Part shown: positions 5,041 through 11,455 of the stretch, one piece after another
Position numbering within the stretch: position 1 is the stretch's first letter
Layout: each line of letters begins with the position of its first letter
From: Pseudaeromonas sp041911695
GTDB taxonomy: Bacteria > Pseudomonadota > Gammaproteobacteria > Enterobacterales > Aeromonadaceae
Assembly (NCBI GenBank): GCA_041911695.1
Contig: JAYROM010000191.1
Span: forward strand, 1 to 11,455
DNA: 11,455 bases
Direction of reading: 5' to 3'
Position numbers and translations under genes: made by a program
The notes under the pieces: generated by a model
What the model was told of the DNA's origin: nothing
Seen by the model: only the letters and a program-made list of their open reading frames with translations
Database searches by the model: none

Positions 5041-7128
5041 ATGCGCCGTGCTCGACGTTATCGGACTGCCCTGTGTTGGCTGACCCTGTTGCCGGCCGCA
5101 GGTGGCTGGGCCTGTGCCGATATGGATTGCTCCCCGCCGCAGGCGCTGCAATTGCAGGCCGATCAATGCAGCCTCACCGGTTTGCCTTTTCTGTCGCCAG
5201 ACAATGATACCCGCATCAATCTTGGCTTGCTGGCCCAGGCGCGTGGCTTGAGTTCGTTTTCGTTACTGCAATCGAGTCCTGCCATACCGGTGCCGATAAG
5301 CGCCCTGCAACCTGCAGCGCCTGATGCAGCGGCACTTGCCGAGGACTTGCGACGCGTGGCAACCGGCCTCGGGGTGGCTGGCAGCGAGGTGGAGGACGCC
5401 TTGGTTCGCCAGCAAGCGTGGCTGAGCGGGCGCTGCGAGCTGAACCGGACTGCGGCTGCCCTGCCTTTTTTGCAGGCGTTACAGCAGAGCAGCCTGACGG
5501 CGGCTGACCGCCAGGTGCTGGCGAGTGTGCGGGTACGCATGCTGGGCATCTGTGATACCAGCCAGGCGCCCACGCGGATGCCGGATCTGGCTGGGTTACC
5601 TGCGGGGGTAGCGGCGCCTTGGTCTGCCTATCTGCAGGCCATTCAGGATTTCTATCTGGGGCAGTGGCCACAAGCCACCCGTCAATTACAGGCCCTGACG
5701 GCGAGTGACCAGCCGTGGGTGGCGGAAACAGCAGCCTATCTACTGGTGCGAGTTGGTCTGCAGCAGGCGCAGGCGACGGCGTTTGATGAGTATGGCTTCT
5801 ACGATGCACATCAGGTCGATCCGGCCCCGGCGCGCCAGGCGGGTGTCGCGTTGCAGCAGTATCTGCAGCGTTGGCCACAAGGGCGTTATGCCTCGTCGGC
5901 GCTGGGGTTACAGCGCCGGGTGGCTTGGTTAAGCGGTGATGCGGCCGGTTTGGCGGGGGCCTACGGCCAGCTGCTGGAGGGGCCGCAGAACATGGCGCTG
6001 TGGAACGAGCTGGACCGGCGCCAGCTGGATGCTGCGCAGGTGGCGGGTCATCCACTGCTATTGCTGGTGCAGGATCTGCGCCGGATGCGGGCACCCGGGG
6101 TGCAGCCGGCGTGGCCATTACCGACCGCTGAGGAGTTGGCGGGACAACGCAGTGCATTGGCGACAGCACCCACCGGTAGTCTCGACTATCTGCAGCAGGC
6201 CTATGCCTACTATGTGGCGCATGATTATGCCCGGGTGGCGGCCTGGCCCGCGCCGGTAGCTGGTGAGGCCGGCGATTTGATGGCGTTCAGTCAGCAGATG
6301 CTGCGCGGTATGGGGTTGATGGCGCTGCAACGCTGGCCCGCGGCGATCCAGCACTGGCAGGTGTTGCGCGCCAGTCAGCAGGACCTGGCACGCCAGCAAT
6401 TGATTGAGCTGGCGCAAGCATTGACCCTGGAGCGCAGTCATCAGTTGGCGATTCTGCTGTCCCCTGAGGGGCCGGTCCAGCGTGAGGTCCTGTTACAGCC
6501 GATCCTCCGCCATGTCGCACCGGCTGAACTGCTGCGCCAAGTGGCCAGTGATAACCAACGCGCGGACAGCCTGCGCAACACGGCGCTGTTTACCTTGTTG
6601 TTCAAACAGTTACAGCGCGGCCAGTATGCGGACTACCTGCGCGATCAGTCGCTGCTGGATCAGGTCACGGCGTCACAACCGCTGGCGCTGACCGCCTTTC
6701 GCCAGGCGGCTTCGTCCACCAGCGGCTATCGTTGCCCGACGCTGCAGGAGACGGTGCGCACGCTGGCCACCCAACCGACGGCGGCGGCGCGCAACTGTCT
6801 GGGTGAGCAGTTTATGCGTCAGGGCTGGGATGAGATCCCGCTGGGCGACAAGCCGGCGGCAGATCAACTGGCCGGTAGCCCGGACCGCTTTACCGGTCAG
6901 CCGCAGGGCCGGTTGGCGCTCTATCGTCAGGTGATCGCCGACCCGAGTGCGCCGCGTGCCGATCGTAGCTATGCGCTTTACCGGGCGATCAACTGTTTTG
7001 CCAGCAGTGGTAGCAACCACTGTGGCAGTGATGAGATCCCCAAGGCCGAGCGCCAGCGCTGGTTCCGGTGGCTCAAGGATCAGTATGCCGATACCCCGTG
7101 GGCGGCGCAGTTGCGCTATTGGTGGTAG
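5041..7128 (+). CDS. Exported 695-aa helical-repeat protein of unknown function
   Basis: I do not recognise a named family. The start at 5041 is preferred over an in-frame one at 4954: GGAG at 5029-5032 sits 8 bp upstream and the product then begins with a signal peptide (MRRARRYR, hydrophobic ALCWLTLLPAAGG, AxA-type cleavage after WACA at residue 26). The rest is rich in Ala, Gln and Leu and appears almost wholly alpha-helical, with TPR-like pairs of helices around residues 183-245 and 253-291 (for example YLQRWPQGRYASSALGLQRR). Cysteines occur near the mature N-terminus (30, 43), at 132 and 161, and in a C-terminal cluster (RCPTLQE, RNCLGE, INCFASSGSNHC), suggesting periplasmic disulfides. 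There is no lipobox and no other membrane segment. It is followed after 3 bases by the DUF3142 gene, so the two are almost certainly co-translated. A scaffold or cell-envelope role is a guess. Confidence 0.85.
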   Translation: MRRARRYRTALCWLTLLPAAGGWACADMDCSPPQALQLQADQCSLTGLPFLSPDNDTRINLGLLAQARGLSSFSLLQSSPAIPVPISALQPAAPDAAALAEDLRRVATGLGVAGSEVEDALVRQQAWLSGRCELNRTAAALPFLQALQQSSLTAADRQVLASVRVRMLGICDTSQAPTRMPDLAGLPAGVAAPWSAYLQAIQDFYLGQWPQATRQLQALTASDQPWVAETAAYLLVRVGLQQAQATAFDEYGFYDAHQVDPAPARQAGVALQQYLQRWPQGRYASSALGLQRRVAWLSGDAAGLAGAYGQLLEGPQNMALWNELDRRQLDAAQVAGHPLLLLVQDLRRMRAPGVQPAWPLPTAEELAGQRSALATAPTGSLDYLQQAYAYYVAHDYARVAAWPAPVAGEAGDLMAFSQQMLRGMGLMALQRWPAAIQHWQVLRASQQDLARQQLIELAQALTLERSHQLAILLSPEGPVQREVLLQPILRHVAPAELLRQVASDNQRADSLRNTALFTLLFKQLQRGQYADYLRDQSLLDQVTASQPLALTAFRQAASSTSGYRCPTLQETVRTLATQPTAAARNCLGEQFMRQGWDEIPLGDKPAADQLAGSPDRFTGQPQGRLALYRQVIADPSAPRADRSYALYRAINCFASSGSNHCGSDEIPKAERQRWFRWLKDQYADTPWAAQLRYWW

Positions 7129-7131
7129 CCG

Positions 7132-7899
7132 GTGCCTCAAGCGGGAGGGTGGCGTCGGCTGTGCGGGGCGGTCGGTCTGCTGGTCAGTGTTGCTGTGCAG
7201 GCACCGGTGGCCCTGCCTGACTGGGTGGATGCGCGCCAGCATCAGGCGTTTTGGTTGTGGTCCGGGGTGCGCCCGCAGCCGGTCATGAGAGAGGCTACGA
7301 CCCTTTATCTGTTGCAAGGGGAGATCCGCGCACCCGCTGCGGGCCAGCCAGCGACCCTGGTGGCGCGCGGGGTGCAGCCGGTGGCGTTGTCGGTGCCAAC
7401 CCTCTGGCTCAGTTATCGGGTTGCGGCGCTGGAGTGGTCGCCGGTGGTGTTGTCTCAACTGCTGACGCAGTGGCGGCACTGGCGGGCGTTGGGCAATCAC
7501 GTGGCCGGAATTCAGATCGATTTTGATGCGGCGACGCCCAAGTTGGCGCATTACGCCGATTTCTTGCGTCAGTTGCGCCAGCAGTTGCCTGCCGAGTGTG
7601 GCCTGAGCATTACCGGGCTGCTCGACTGGAGTGCGCGTGGCGATGTGGCGGTGCTCAATGGCCTGCGCGGGGTGGTGGATGAGTTGGTGGTGCAGACCTA
7701 TCGCGGCCGGACAACCGAACCCGGCTATCACGCCTATCTACCAGCGCTGGCGCGCTTGCAGATCCCGTTCCGGATTGGTCTGGTGCAGTATGGCGCCTGG
7801 GATCGATCCTGGTTGCCGCGATTGGCACAGATGCCGGCCTATCGCGGCAGTGTGGTGTTTTTGCTTAATCCGCCGGGGCAGCGCAACGGTGAGATATGA
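7132..7899 (+). CDS. DUF3142 family protein, exported
   Basis: A 255-aa protein starting at a GTG 3 bases after the upstream stop codon; a G-rich stretch in the end of that gene (about 7118-7125) can act as ribosome site. Residues 1-28 look like a signal peptide (GWRRL, then CGAVGLLVSVAVQA). The mature protein carries features I associate with DUF3142: FWLWSG at 40-45, LYLLQGEIR at 58-66, GIQIDFD at 126-132, SITGLLDW at 149-156, DELVVQTYRG at 173-182 and FRIGLVQYG at 203-211. The order of strand motifs resembles a TIM barrel, and GIQIDFD resembles the DxDxE strand of family 18 glycoside hydrolases, but the position of the catalytic Glu is not Glu. Sugar binding without hydrolysis, or a different chemistry, is possible; the function is unknown. 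It is co-transcribed with the preceding gene and converges on the aldo/keto reductase gene. Confidence 0.85.
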   Translation: MPQAGGWRRLCGAVGLLVSVAVQAPVALPDWVDARQHQAFWLWSGVRPQPVMREATTLYLLQGEIRAPAAGQPATLVARGVQPVALSVPTLWLSYRVAALEWSPVVLSQLLTQWRHWRALGNHVAGIQIDFDAATPKLAHYADFLRQLRQQLPAECGLSITGLLDWSARGDVAVLNGLRGVVDELVVQTYRGRTTEPGYHAYLPALARLQIPFRIGLVQYGAWDRSWLPRLAQMPAYRGSVVFLLNPPGQRNGEI

Positions 7900-7924
7900 C
7901 ACCGGCGACTGACGTCGCCGGTGT
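7899..7924. terminator. Perfect hairpin shared by convergent genes
   Basis: ACACCGGCGAC (7899-7909) pairs perfectly with GTCGCCGGTGT (7914-7924) around a 4-nt loop. It starts at the last base of the DUF3142 stop codon and ends 9 bp from the stop of the convergent aldo/keto reductase gene. There is no T-run on either strand, so it may protect 3' ends or work with Rho rather than act as a classic intrinsic terminator. Confidence 0.55.
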
Positions 7925-7933
7925 GAGCCGCCG

Positions 7934-8908
7934 TTATGGCAGTCGACGACCGCGCACGGTCAGATAGAGCTGGTACCACTCCTCGCGGCTGAGGCTGATG
8001 CGGGTGGCATCGCCGCAGGCGCGAACGCGATCCGGATGGCGGGTGCCGATCACCGGCTGGATGCCCGCGGGATGGCGCAGCAGCCAGGCCAGCACAATGC
8101 TCTCGGCGCTGGTCTGATGCTTGGCGGCCAATTCGCTGACCAGCCTTGCGGTCTGCTGCACAGCAGGGGGGGCATCGGCCGGCAGGGCGCCACTGAACCA
8201 GCCTTGCGCCAGCGGGCTCCAGGCCTGTACTTGCACATCGTGCAGACGGCAGTAATCCAGCGTATCGCCCCAGCTGCGCAGGCCGCGGCTCTGTTCATCG
8301 TTAAAGCAGGTGCCGTGATCCACCCAGTCATGGCGCAACAGGCTCATCTCCAGCTGGTTGACCCGCAGCGGGTCGGGCAGACTGCGCTGCAGCAGCGCCA
8401 TCTGGCCGCTATGCATGTTGGAGACCCCCAGATGGCGTACCTTGCCGGACTGCTTGAGCTGCAGCCAGGCCTCGGCCACCTCGTCCGGCTCCATCAGCGG
8501 GTCCGGACGGTGCAGCAACAGCACATCCAGATACTCGACGCCGAGGCGCGAGAGGATGCCATCGACGCTGGTGAGCAGATAGTCACGAGATTGGTCATAA
8601 CGTTGCGGGCCGTGATCATCCGGGAAGCGGATGCTGCACTTGGACTGCAGCAGAATGCGTTCACGCAGGCCCGGTTGCTGCCGGAGCAGGGTACCGAACA
8701 CCTGTTCTGCCTTGCCAAGGGTATAGATATCGGCGTGATCGAACAGGGTGATGCCGATCTCCAGGGCGGCCTCGACCGCAGCCTGTGCCTCCTGGACATG
8801 CTGTGCGGTGATCGGGCTGGCATCCCAGCTGCCACCCAAACCCATGCAACCGAATACCAGACGGCTGCTGGTGGGCAGAGCGTGTTGCAGAACAAACGGT
8901 GCGGCCAT
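7934..8908 (-). CDS. Aldo/keto reductase, YdhF-like
   Basis: A 324-aa cytoplasmic NAD(P)H-dependent oxidoreductase with the (beta/alpha)8 barrel of the aldo/keto reductase superfamily. The catalytic tetrad is complete: Asp57 and Tyr62 in FDHADIY, Lys90 in LQSKCSI, His133 in LLLHRPDPL. GVSNM (161-165) and VNQLEMS (183-189) line the cofactor and substrate pocket, and the C-terminal part IIGTRHPDRV-like (PVIGTRHPDR) binds the cofactor phosphate. The HRPDPLMEPDEVAEAW and SGKVRHLGVSN stretches are shared with E. coli YdhF (298 aa). Its physiological substrate is unknown. The start at 8908 has GAGGAG at 8920-8915, 6 bp upstream. It lies 161 bp after the rpiB-like gene on the same strand, with a hairpin between, so it probably has its own promoter. 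Confidence 0.9.
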   Translation of the reverse strand: MAAPFVLQHALPTSSRLVFGCMGLGGSWDASPITAQHVQEAQAAVEAALEIGITLFDHADIYTLGKAEQVFGTLLRQQPGLRERILLQSKCSIRFPDDHGPQRYDQSRDYLLTSVDGILSRLGVEYLDVLLLHRPDPLMEPDEVAEAWLQLKQSGKVRHLGVSNMHSGQMALLQRSLPDPLRVNQLEMSLLRHDWVDHGTCFNDEQSRGLRSWGDTLDYCRLHDVQVQAWSPLAQGWFSGALPADAPPAVQQTARLVSELAAKHQTSAESIVLAWLLRHPAGIQPVIGTRHPDRVRACGDATRISLSREEWYQLYLTVRGRRLP

Positions 8909-9019
8909 GGCGCACTCCTCACTAGGGTAAAGAAATGAGCCCTGATTCTCGCAGAACAGCCCTCGGATTCAACTCGGGTTTGAGGGGGGTAACAGAGGAT
9001 TTGCGGCGGGTCACAGCGT

Positions 9020-9060
9020 GCGCCGCGCGGCGATGCCCAGTTGGCACTACCGCGCGGCGC
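9020..9060. terminator. Large GC-rich hairpin after the rpiB-like gene
   Basis: GCGCCGCGCGG (9020-9030) pairs perfectly with CCGCGCGGCGC (9050-9060), and an inner TGCC/GGCA stem (9034-9037, 9043-9046) fills the loop. On the minus strand it begins 10 bp after the isomerase stop codon. No T-run follows, so it is either a Rho-assisted terminator or a 3'-end stabiliser that separates this gene from the aldo/keto reductase. Confidence 0.5.
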
Positions 9061-9069
9061 GGAGGCGGG

Positions 9070-9534
9070 TCAGCGCGGGTCGTGGCAGTGGCGGGTGTCG
9101 ATATCGACCACCTTATTCACCCGGCGCACATATTTCTCCTCGCCAGACAGCCAAGGGGTTTCCAGCCAGACACGGACGATCTCCATGGCGATCGCCTCGC
9201 CAATCAGCTTGCCGCCGAGACACAACACATTGGTGTTGGAGTGTGAGCGCGCCAGTTGGGCACAGAACGGATCCTGACATACTGCGGCGAACACGCCGGG
9301 CAGTTTGTTGGCGATCATGGCACTGCCATAGCCGACACCGTCGACAAAAATCGCGCGTTCCGCCTCACCCCGACTGACCGCCAACGCGGCCGGGTAGACG
9401 CTGTCCGGCAGATCGCAGGCCTGCTCATCGAAGGCACCAAAATCCTGCACCTCGTGGCCGAGGCGGGTCAGCAGGGCGCTGATCTGTTGTTTCAGGGCAA
9501 AGCCGGCGTGATCACTGGCCAGGGCAAATTTCAT
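9070..9534 (-). CDS. RpiB/LacAB-family sugar-phosphate isomerase with altered active site
   Basis: A 154-aa cytoplasmic protein with the RpiB fold (E. coli RpiB has 149 aa). It keeps SDHAGF at residues 7-12 (ring-opening region), GxGYGSAMIANK at 66-77 (phosphate and substrate loop) and ARSHSNTNVL at 95-104, with His98 matching the catalytic His99 of E. coli. However, where E. coli RpiB has the catalytic base Cys66 in ICGTGVG, this protein has Asp65 in VDGVGYG. It may therefore isomerise ribose 5-phosphate by a changed mechanism, or act on another sugar phosphate. Two ATGs are adjacent (9537 and 9534); AAGGAG at 9545-9540 leaves 2 or 5 bases, so the second is preferred. It follows cra by 66 bp on the same strand with an intervening hairpin, and is probably at least partly co-transcribed with it. 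The symbol rpiB is withheld because of the residue change. Confidence 0.85.
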   Translation of the reverse strand: MKFALASDHAGFALKQQISALLTRLGHEVQDFGAFDEQACDLPDSVYPAALAVSRGEAERAIFVDGVGYGSAMIANKLPGVFAAVCQDPFCAQLARSHSNTNVLCLGGKLIGEAIAMEIVRVWLETPWLSGEEKYVRRVNKVVDIDTRHCHDPR

Positions 9535-9566
9535 CATGACTCCTTCCCGCAGAACGGGTAACAACC

Positions 9567-9584
9567 GGACGCCCGACGGCGTCC
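9567..9584 (-). promoter_or_regulatory. Intercistronic hairpin between cra and the rpiB-like gene
   Basis: GGACGCC and GGCGTCC form a 7-bp stem with a 4-nt loop, 16 bp beyond the cra stop on the minus strand, followed by GGTTGTTA. The poor T-run suggests partial termination or RNA processing between the two genes rather than a full stop. Confidence 0.4.
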
Positions 9585-9600
9585 TACAACGAGGGGCGTC

Positions 9601-10593
9601 TCAACCAGTATGACGCACCTTAAGCAAGCGGGGGATCACCTGGATACCAGGATGGTACTCCTCACGGATCGCGGCCAGCACCAAGGTCAGTGCGCGTTTG
9701 GCAATCAGCGGGAACTGTTGCGGCAGGGCATTGACCTGGAATGGCAGGAAATCGAGCAGCCGATTATCACCAAAGGTGGCCAGCCGCATGCTGGCCAGCC
9801 GTTGCGGTTCGCTGGCCAACGCATCCAGCACCCCTTCGAGCAGCACATACGAGGTGGTGATCAGGGTCTGCGGCAGGCTGCCGTCATCCAGCCATTGGCG
9901 ACATAATGCTTCGCCGGTATCGCGGCTGAAGTGCTCACCGTAACGACAATCGGCGACCAGACCAGGGGCCATTTCGCGGATGGCCTGACGGAAGCCCTGT
10001 TCACGCTGGCGCGAAATGGCCACATCGGGTACCGCACCGAGCAGGCCAATCGCCGCCGGTAACGGTGAGAGCAGGGAGGCGGTCAGTTGGTAGGCGCCGT
10101 GGGCGTCCTCGCTGATCACCGAGGCAAAATGCTGGGCATCCATGGCACGGTCAATGGCGACAATCGGTGTGCCGCGTGCCTGCAGATCGCGGTAGAAGGG
10201 GTGCTCCTCGGCCAGCACGCTGCTGACCAGCAGGCCGTCAATCCGGCGGGCGACCAGGATTTCGGCCAACGCCATTTCAGTCTGCGGATTGTCATCGGAG
10301 CAGGTGATGATCAGCTGGAAGCCCTGGTCGCGAGCGCCGGCCTCCAACAGCTTGGCCAGGCGCGCATAACTCTGGTTCTCCAGATCCGGCACAATCAGAC
10401 CGAGCAGACGACTACTGCCCAGACGCAAGGCGGCTGCTGCCTGGTCCGGCCGGTAGTTGTGCTCCTGCACCACGGCCATCACCCGAGCCTGGGTCTGTGG
10501 ACTGATGCGATGCTGTTCGGCCTTGCCGTTGATCACGTAGCTGGCGGTGGTCCTGGAGACGCCGGCCAGTCTGGCGATATCCTCGAGTTTCAT
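9601..10593 (-). CDS. cra: Cra (FruR), catabolite repressor/activator of the LacI family
   Basis: A 330-aa DNA-binding regulator, close to E. coli Cra (334 aa). The N-terminal helix-turn-helix MKLEDIARLAGVSRTTASY (1-19) and hinge helix with VINGKAEQHRIS are nearly the same as in Cra. The periplasmic-binding-protein-like domain follows from about residue 60 (LGLIVPDLENQSYARL) and contains family-typical EHPFYRDL, IVAIDRA, SREQGFR-like (SRQREQGFR), TTSYVLLEGV and ATFGDN segments. Cra binds TGAAACG-type operators, represses fru and glycolytic genes, activates gluconeogenic ones, and is released by fructose 1-phosphate (or fructose 1,6-bisphosphate at high level). A GGGGGAG stretch upstream supports the ATG at 10593. 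It diverges from fruB across a 280-bp region carrying two Cra boxes, so it likely represses fruB and perhaps itself. Confidence 0.93.
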   Translation of the reverse strand: MKLEDIARLAGVSRTTASYVINGKAEQHRISPQTQARVMAVVQEHNYRPDQAAAALRLGSSRLLGLIVPDLENQSYARLAKLLEAGARDQGFQLIITCSDDNPQTEMALAEILVARRIDGLLVSSVLAEEHPFYRDLQARGTPIVAIDRAMDAQHFASVISEDAHGAYQLTASLLSPLPAAIGLLGAVPDVAISRQREQGFRQAIREMAPGLVADCRYGEHFSRDTGEALCRQWLDDGSLPQTLITTSYVLLEGVLDALASEPQRLASMRLATFGDNRLLDFLPFQVNALPQQFPLIAKRALTLVLAAIREEYHPGIQVIPRLLKVRHTG

Positions 10594-10709
10594 ACTGCTC
10601 CCCCTGTTCTACCCCATTTTTTCCCGTGCTTTTTCCCGCGCCGGGGCGGCAATGTGCGCTGCGTCATAATACGGAAATATGATTGTAGTGACGAGCTTGA
10701 ATGTAGCAC

Positions 10710-10743
10710 TGAAACGATCCAGCATTTGTGCTGAAACGATTAA
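10710..10743 (+). promoter_or_regulatory. Two tandem Cra (FruR) boxes in the cra-fruB intergenic region
   Basis: TGAAACGATCCA (10710-10721) and TGAAACGATTAA (10732-10743) each match the Cra consensus left half TGAAACG and part of the right half of TGAAACGTTTCA. They are in the same orientation and 22 bp apart start to start, about two helical turns. E. coli fruB also has more than one Cra operator. They lie about 130 bp before fruB and 117 bp before cra. No clear -35/-10 pair was identified nearby. Confidence 0.7.
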
Positions 10744-10873
10744 TTTGTGATTCAGACCGACAAATAACACAAGAAAACCTTACTGGGCGGCTGTTTCGCA
10801 AACTGTGTACCACACTTGAACAGGCAATGAATCCCGGGCGATGGCATCCGGAGATGGGAACGAGGACTTCACC

Positions 10874-11455
10874 ATGTTGACACTGAGAGTAGACGACGTG
10901 CGCCTTGGCGCGCAGGCCCAGGACAAGCAGGAGGCGATCCGTCAGGTCGCGGCTGAACTAACCACCGCAGGGTTGGTCACCGCTGGCTATGTTGACGGCA
11001 TGCTGCGCCGCGAAGCGCAGACCGCGACCTATCTGGGTAGCGGTATCGCCATTCCGCATGGCACCACGGATACCCGTGACCAGGTCATGCAGACCGGTGT
11101 CAAAGTGCTGCACTTCGCCGATGGGGTGGAGTGGGCCGATGGCCAGAAGGCCTACGTGGTGATCGGTATCGCCGCTAAGTCGGATGAGCACCTGGGCATT
11201 CTGCGTCAGTTGACCCGCGTGCTGTCGGACGAGCAGGTCGCCGACCAGTTGCGTACGGTCAGTGCCGCAGAAACCCTGGTCGCGCTGCTCAACGGTGAAC
11301 AGGCCAACCAGTCACTGCTGCTGGATAACAGCACTGTGCTGGTCGACTTCCCGGCCACCGAGGCCAGTGCGCTGCAGGTGGTTGCTGCCGGACTGCTGGC
11401 CAATGCCCGGGCGCTGGCGGCCGATCAGGTGGCGATGCTGGTGGCGGAAGCGCCG
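10874..11455 (+). CDS. fruB: FruB, fructose PTS EIIA-HPr fusion (5' part, runs off the window)
   Basis: The ATG at 10874 has GAGG at 10862-10865, 8 bp upstream, and the frame stays open to the right edge, giving the first 194 residues. Residues 1 to about 143 form the fructose-type EIIA domain; His62 in AIPHGTTDTRDQV is the phosphorylated residue and AAKSDEHLGILRQLTRVLSD at about 111-130 is a second conserved stretch. The visible remainder (LLLDNSTVLVDFPATEASALQ onward) enters the middle domain that links to the C-terminal HPr-like FPr domain, which lies beyond the edge. The protein carries phosphate from enzyme I to the fructose permease FruA, which delivers fructose 1-phosphate. fruK and fruA are expected downstream. 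Expression is likely repressed by Cra through the two boxes upstream and relieved by fructose 1-phosphate. Confidence 0.93.
   Translation, partial: MLTLRVDDVRLGAQAQDKQEAIRQVAAELTTAGLVTAGYVDGMLRREAQTATYLGSGIAIPHGTTDTRDQVMQTGVKVLHFADGVEWADGQKAYVVIGIAAKSDEHLGILRQLTRVLSDEQVADQLRTVSAAETLVALLNGEQANQSLLLDNSTVLVDFPATEASALQVVAAGLLANARALAADQVAMLVAEAP

Noticed and set aside
5216..6169. 317-aa minus-strand open frame, proline-rich
   Set aside because: A shadow of the 695-aa gene with low-complexity Pro/Ala/Arg content and no ribosome site.
6673..7731. 352-aa minus-strand open frame spanning the end of the 695-aa gene and the DUF3142 gene
   Set aside because: Composition is Arg/His/Gln-rich with no domain, and it crosses two well-supported genes on the other strand.
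10804..10814. TGTG-TAC-CACA inverted repeat in the fruB leader as a CRP site
   Set aside because: The half-site spacing is 3 bp, not 6, and the halves lack the full TGTGA/TCACA pattern.

Overview
The window looks like a chromosomal stretch of a gammaproteobacterium, most likely Aeromonas or a close relative. This is inferred from GC-rich coding DNA, enterobacterial-type GalP, Cra and FruB proteins, and the divergent cra/fruB arrangement; no species marker is present. Gene order, left to right: 3' end of a helicase gene (+), modD (+), galP (+), modA (+), a di-molbindin gene of ModG type (-), a 695-aa secreted helical-repeat protein and a DUF3142 protein as a two-gene unit (+), an aldo/keto reductase (-), an RpiB-like isomerase (-), cra/fruR (-) and the 5' part of fruB (+).

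The first ~555 bases look like the edge of a horizontally acquired island. They hold the tail of a superfamily 2 helicase, then AT-rich DNA with three spaced direct repeats, ending in a possible ...ACA-3' terminus 6 bp after the last repeat. That is the layout of a Tn7-like or Tn5053-like transposon end. A rho-independent terminator lies just outside it. No transposase gene is in view, so this is an inference.

The middle-left block mixes molybdenum and sugar functions. ModD (a NadC-like putative phosphoribosyltransferase), ModA (periplasmic molybdate-binding protein) and a cytoplasmic di-molbindin lie close together, but galP sits between modD and modA, and modB and modC are absent from the window. 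The galP promoter has a GalR/GalS-like operator, a CRP site and a weak -10 at spacings that reproduce the E. coli gal P1 promoter (-60.5, -41.5). The modA leader can form a long hairpin.

The centre (5041-7899) encodes two exported proteins of unknown function, almost certainly co-expressed. The right block is central carbon metabolism: cra (fructose repressor/catabolite regulator) diverges from fruB (fructose PTS IIA-HPr fusion) across a region with two tandem Cra boxes. Cra is followed by an RpiB-family isomerase in which the usual catalytic cysteine is replaced by aspartate, then by a YdhF-like aldo/keto reductase. Convergent gene pairs share perfect or near-perfect hairpins. No tRNA, rRNA, CRISPR array or intact insertion sequence was seen.
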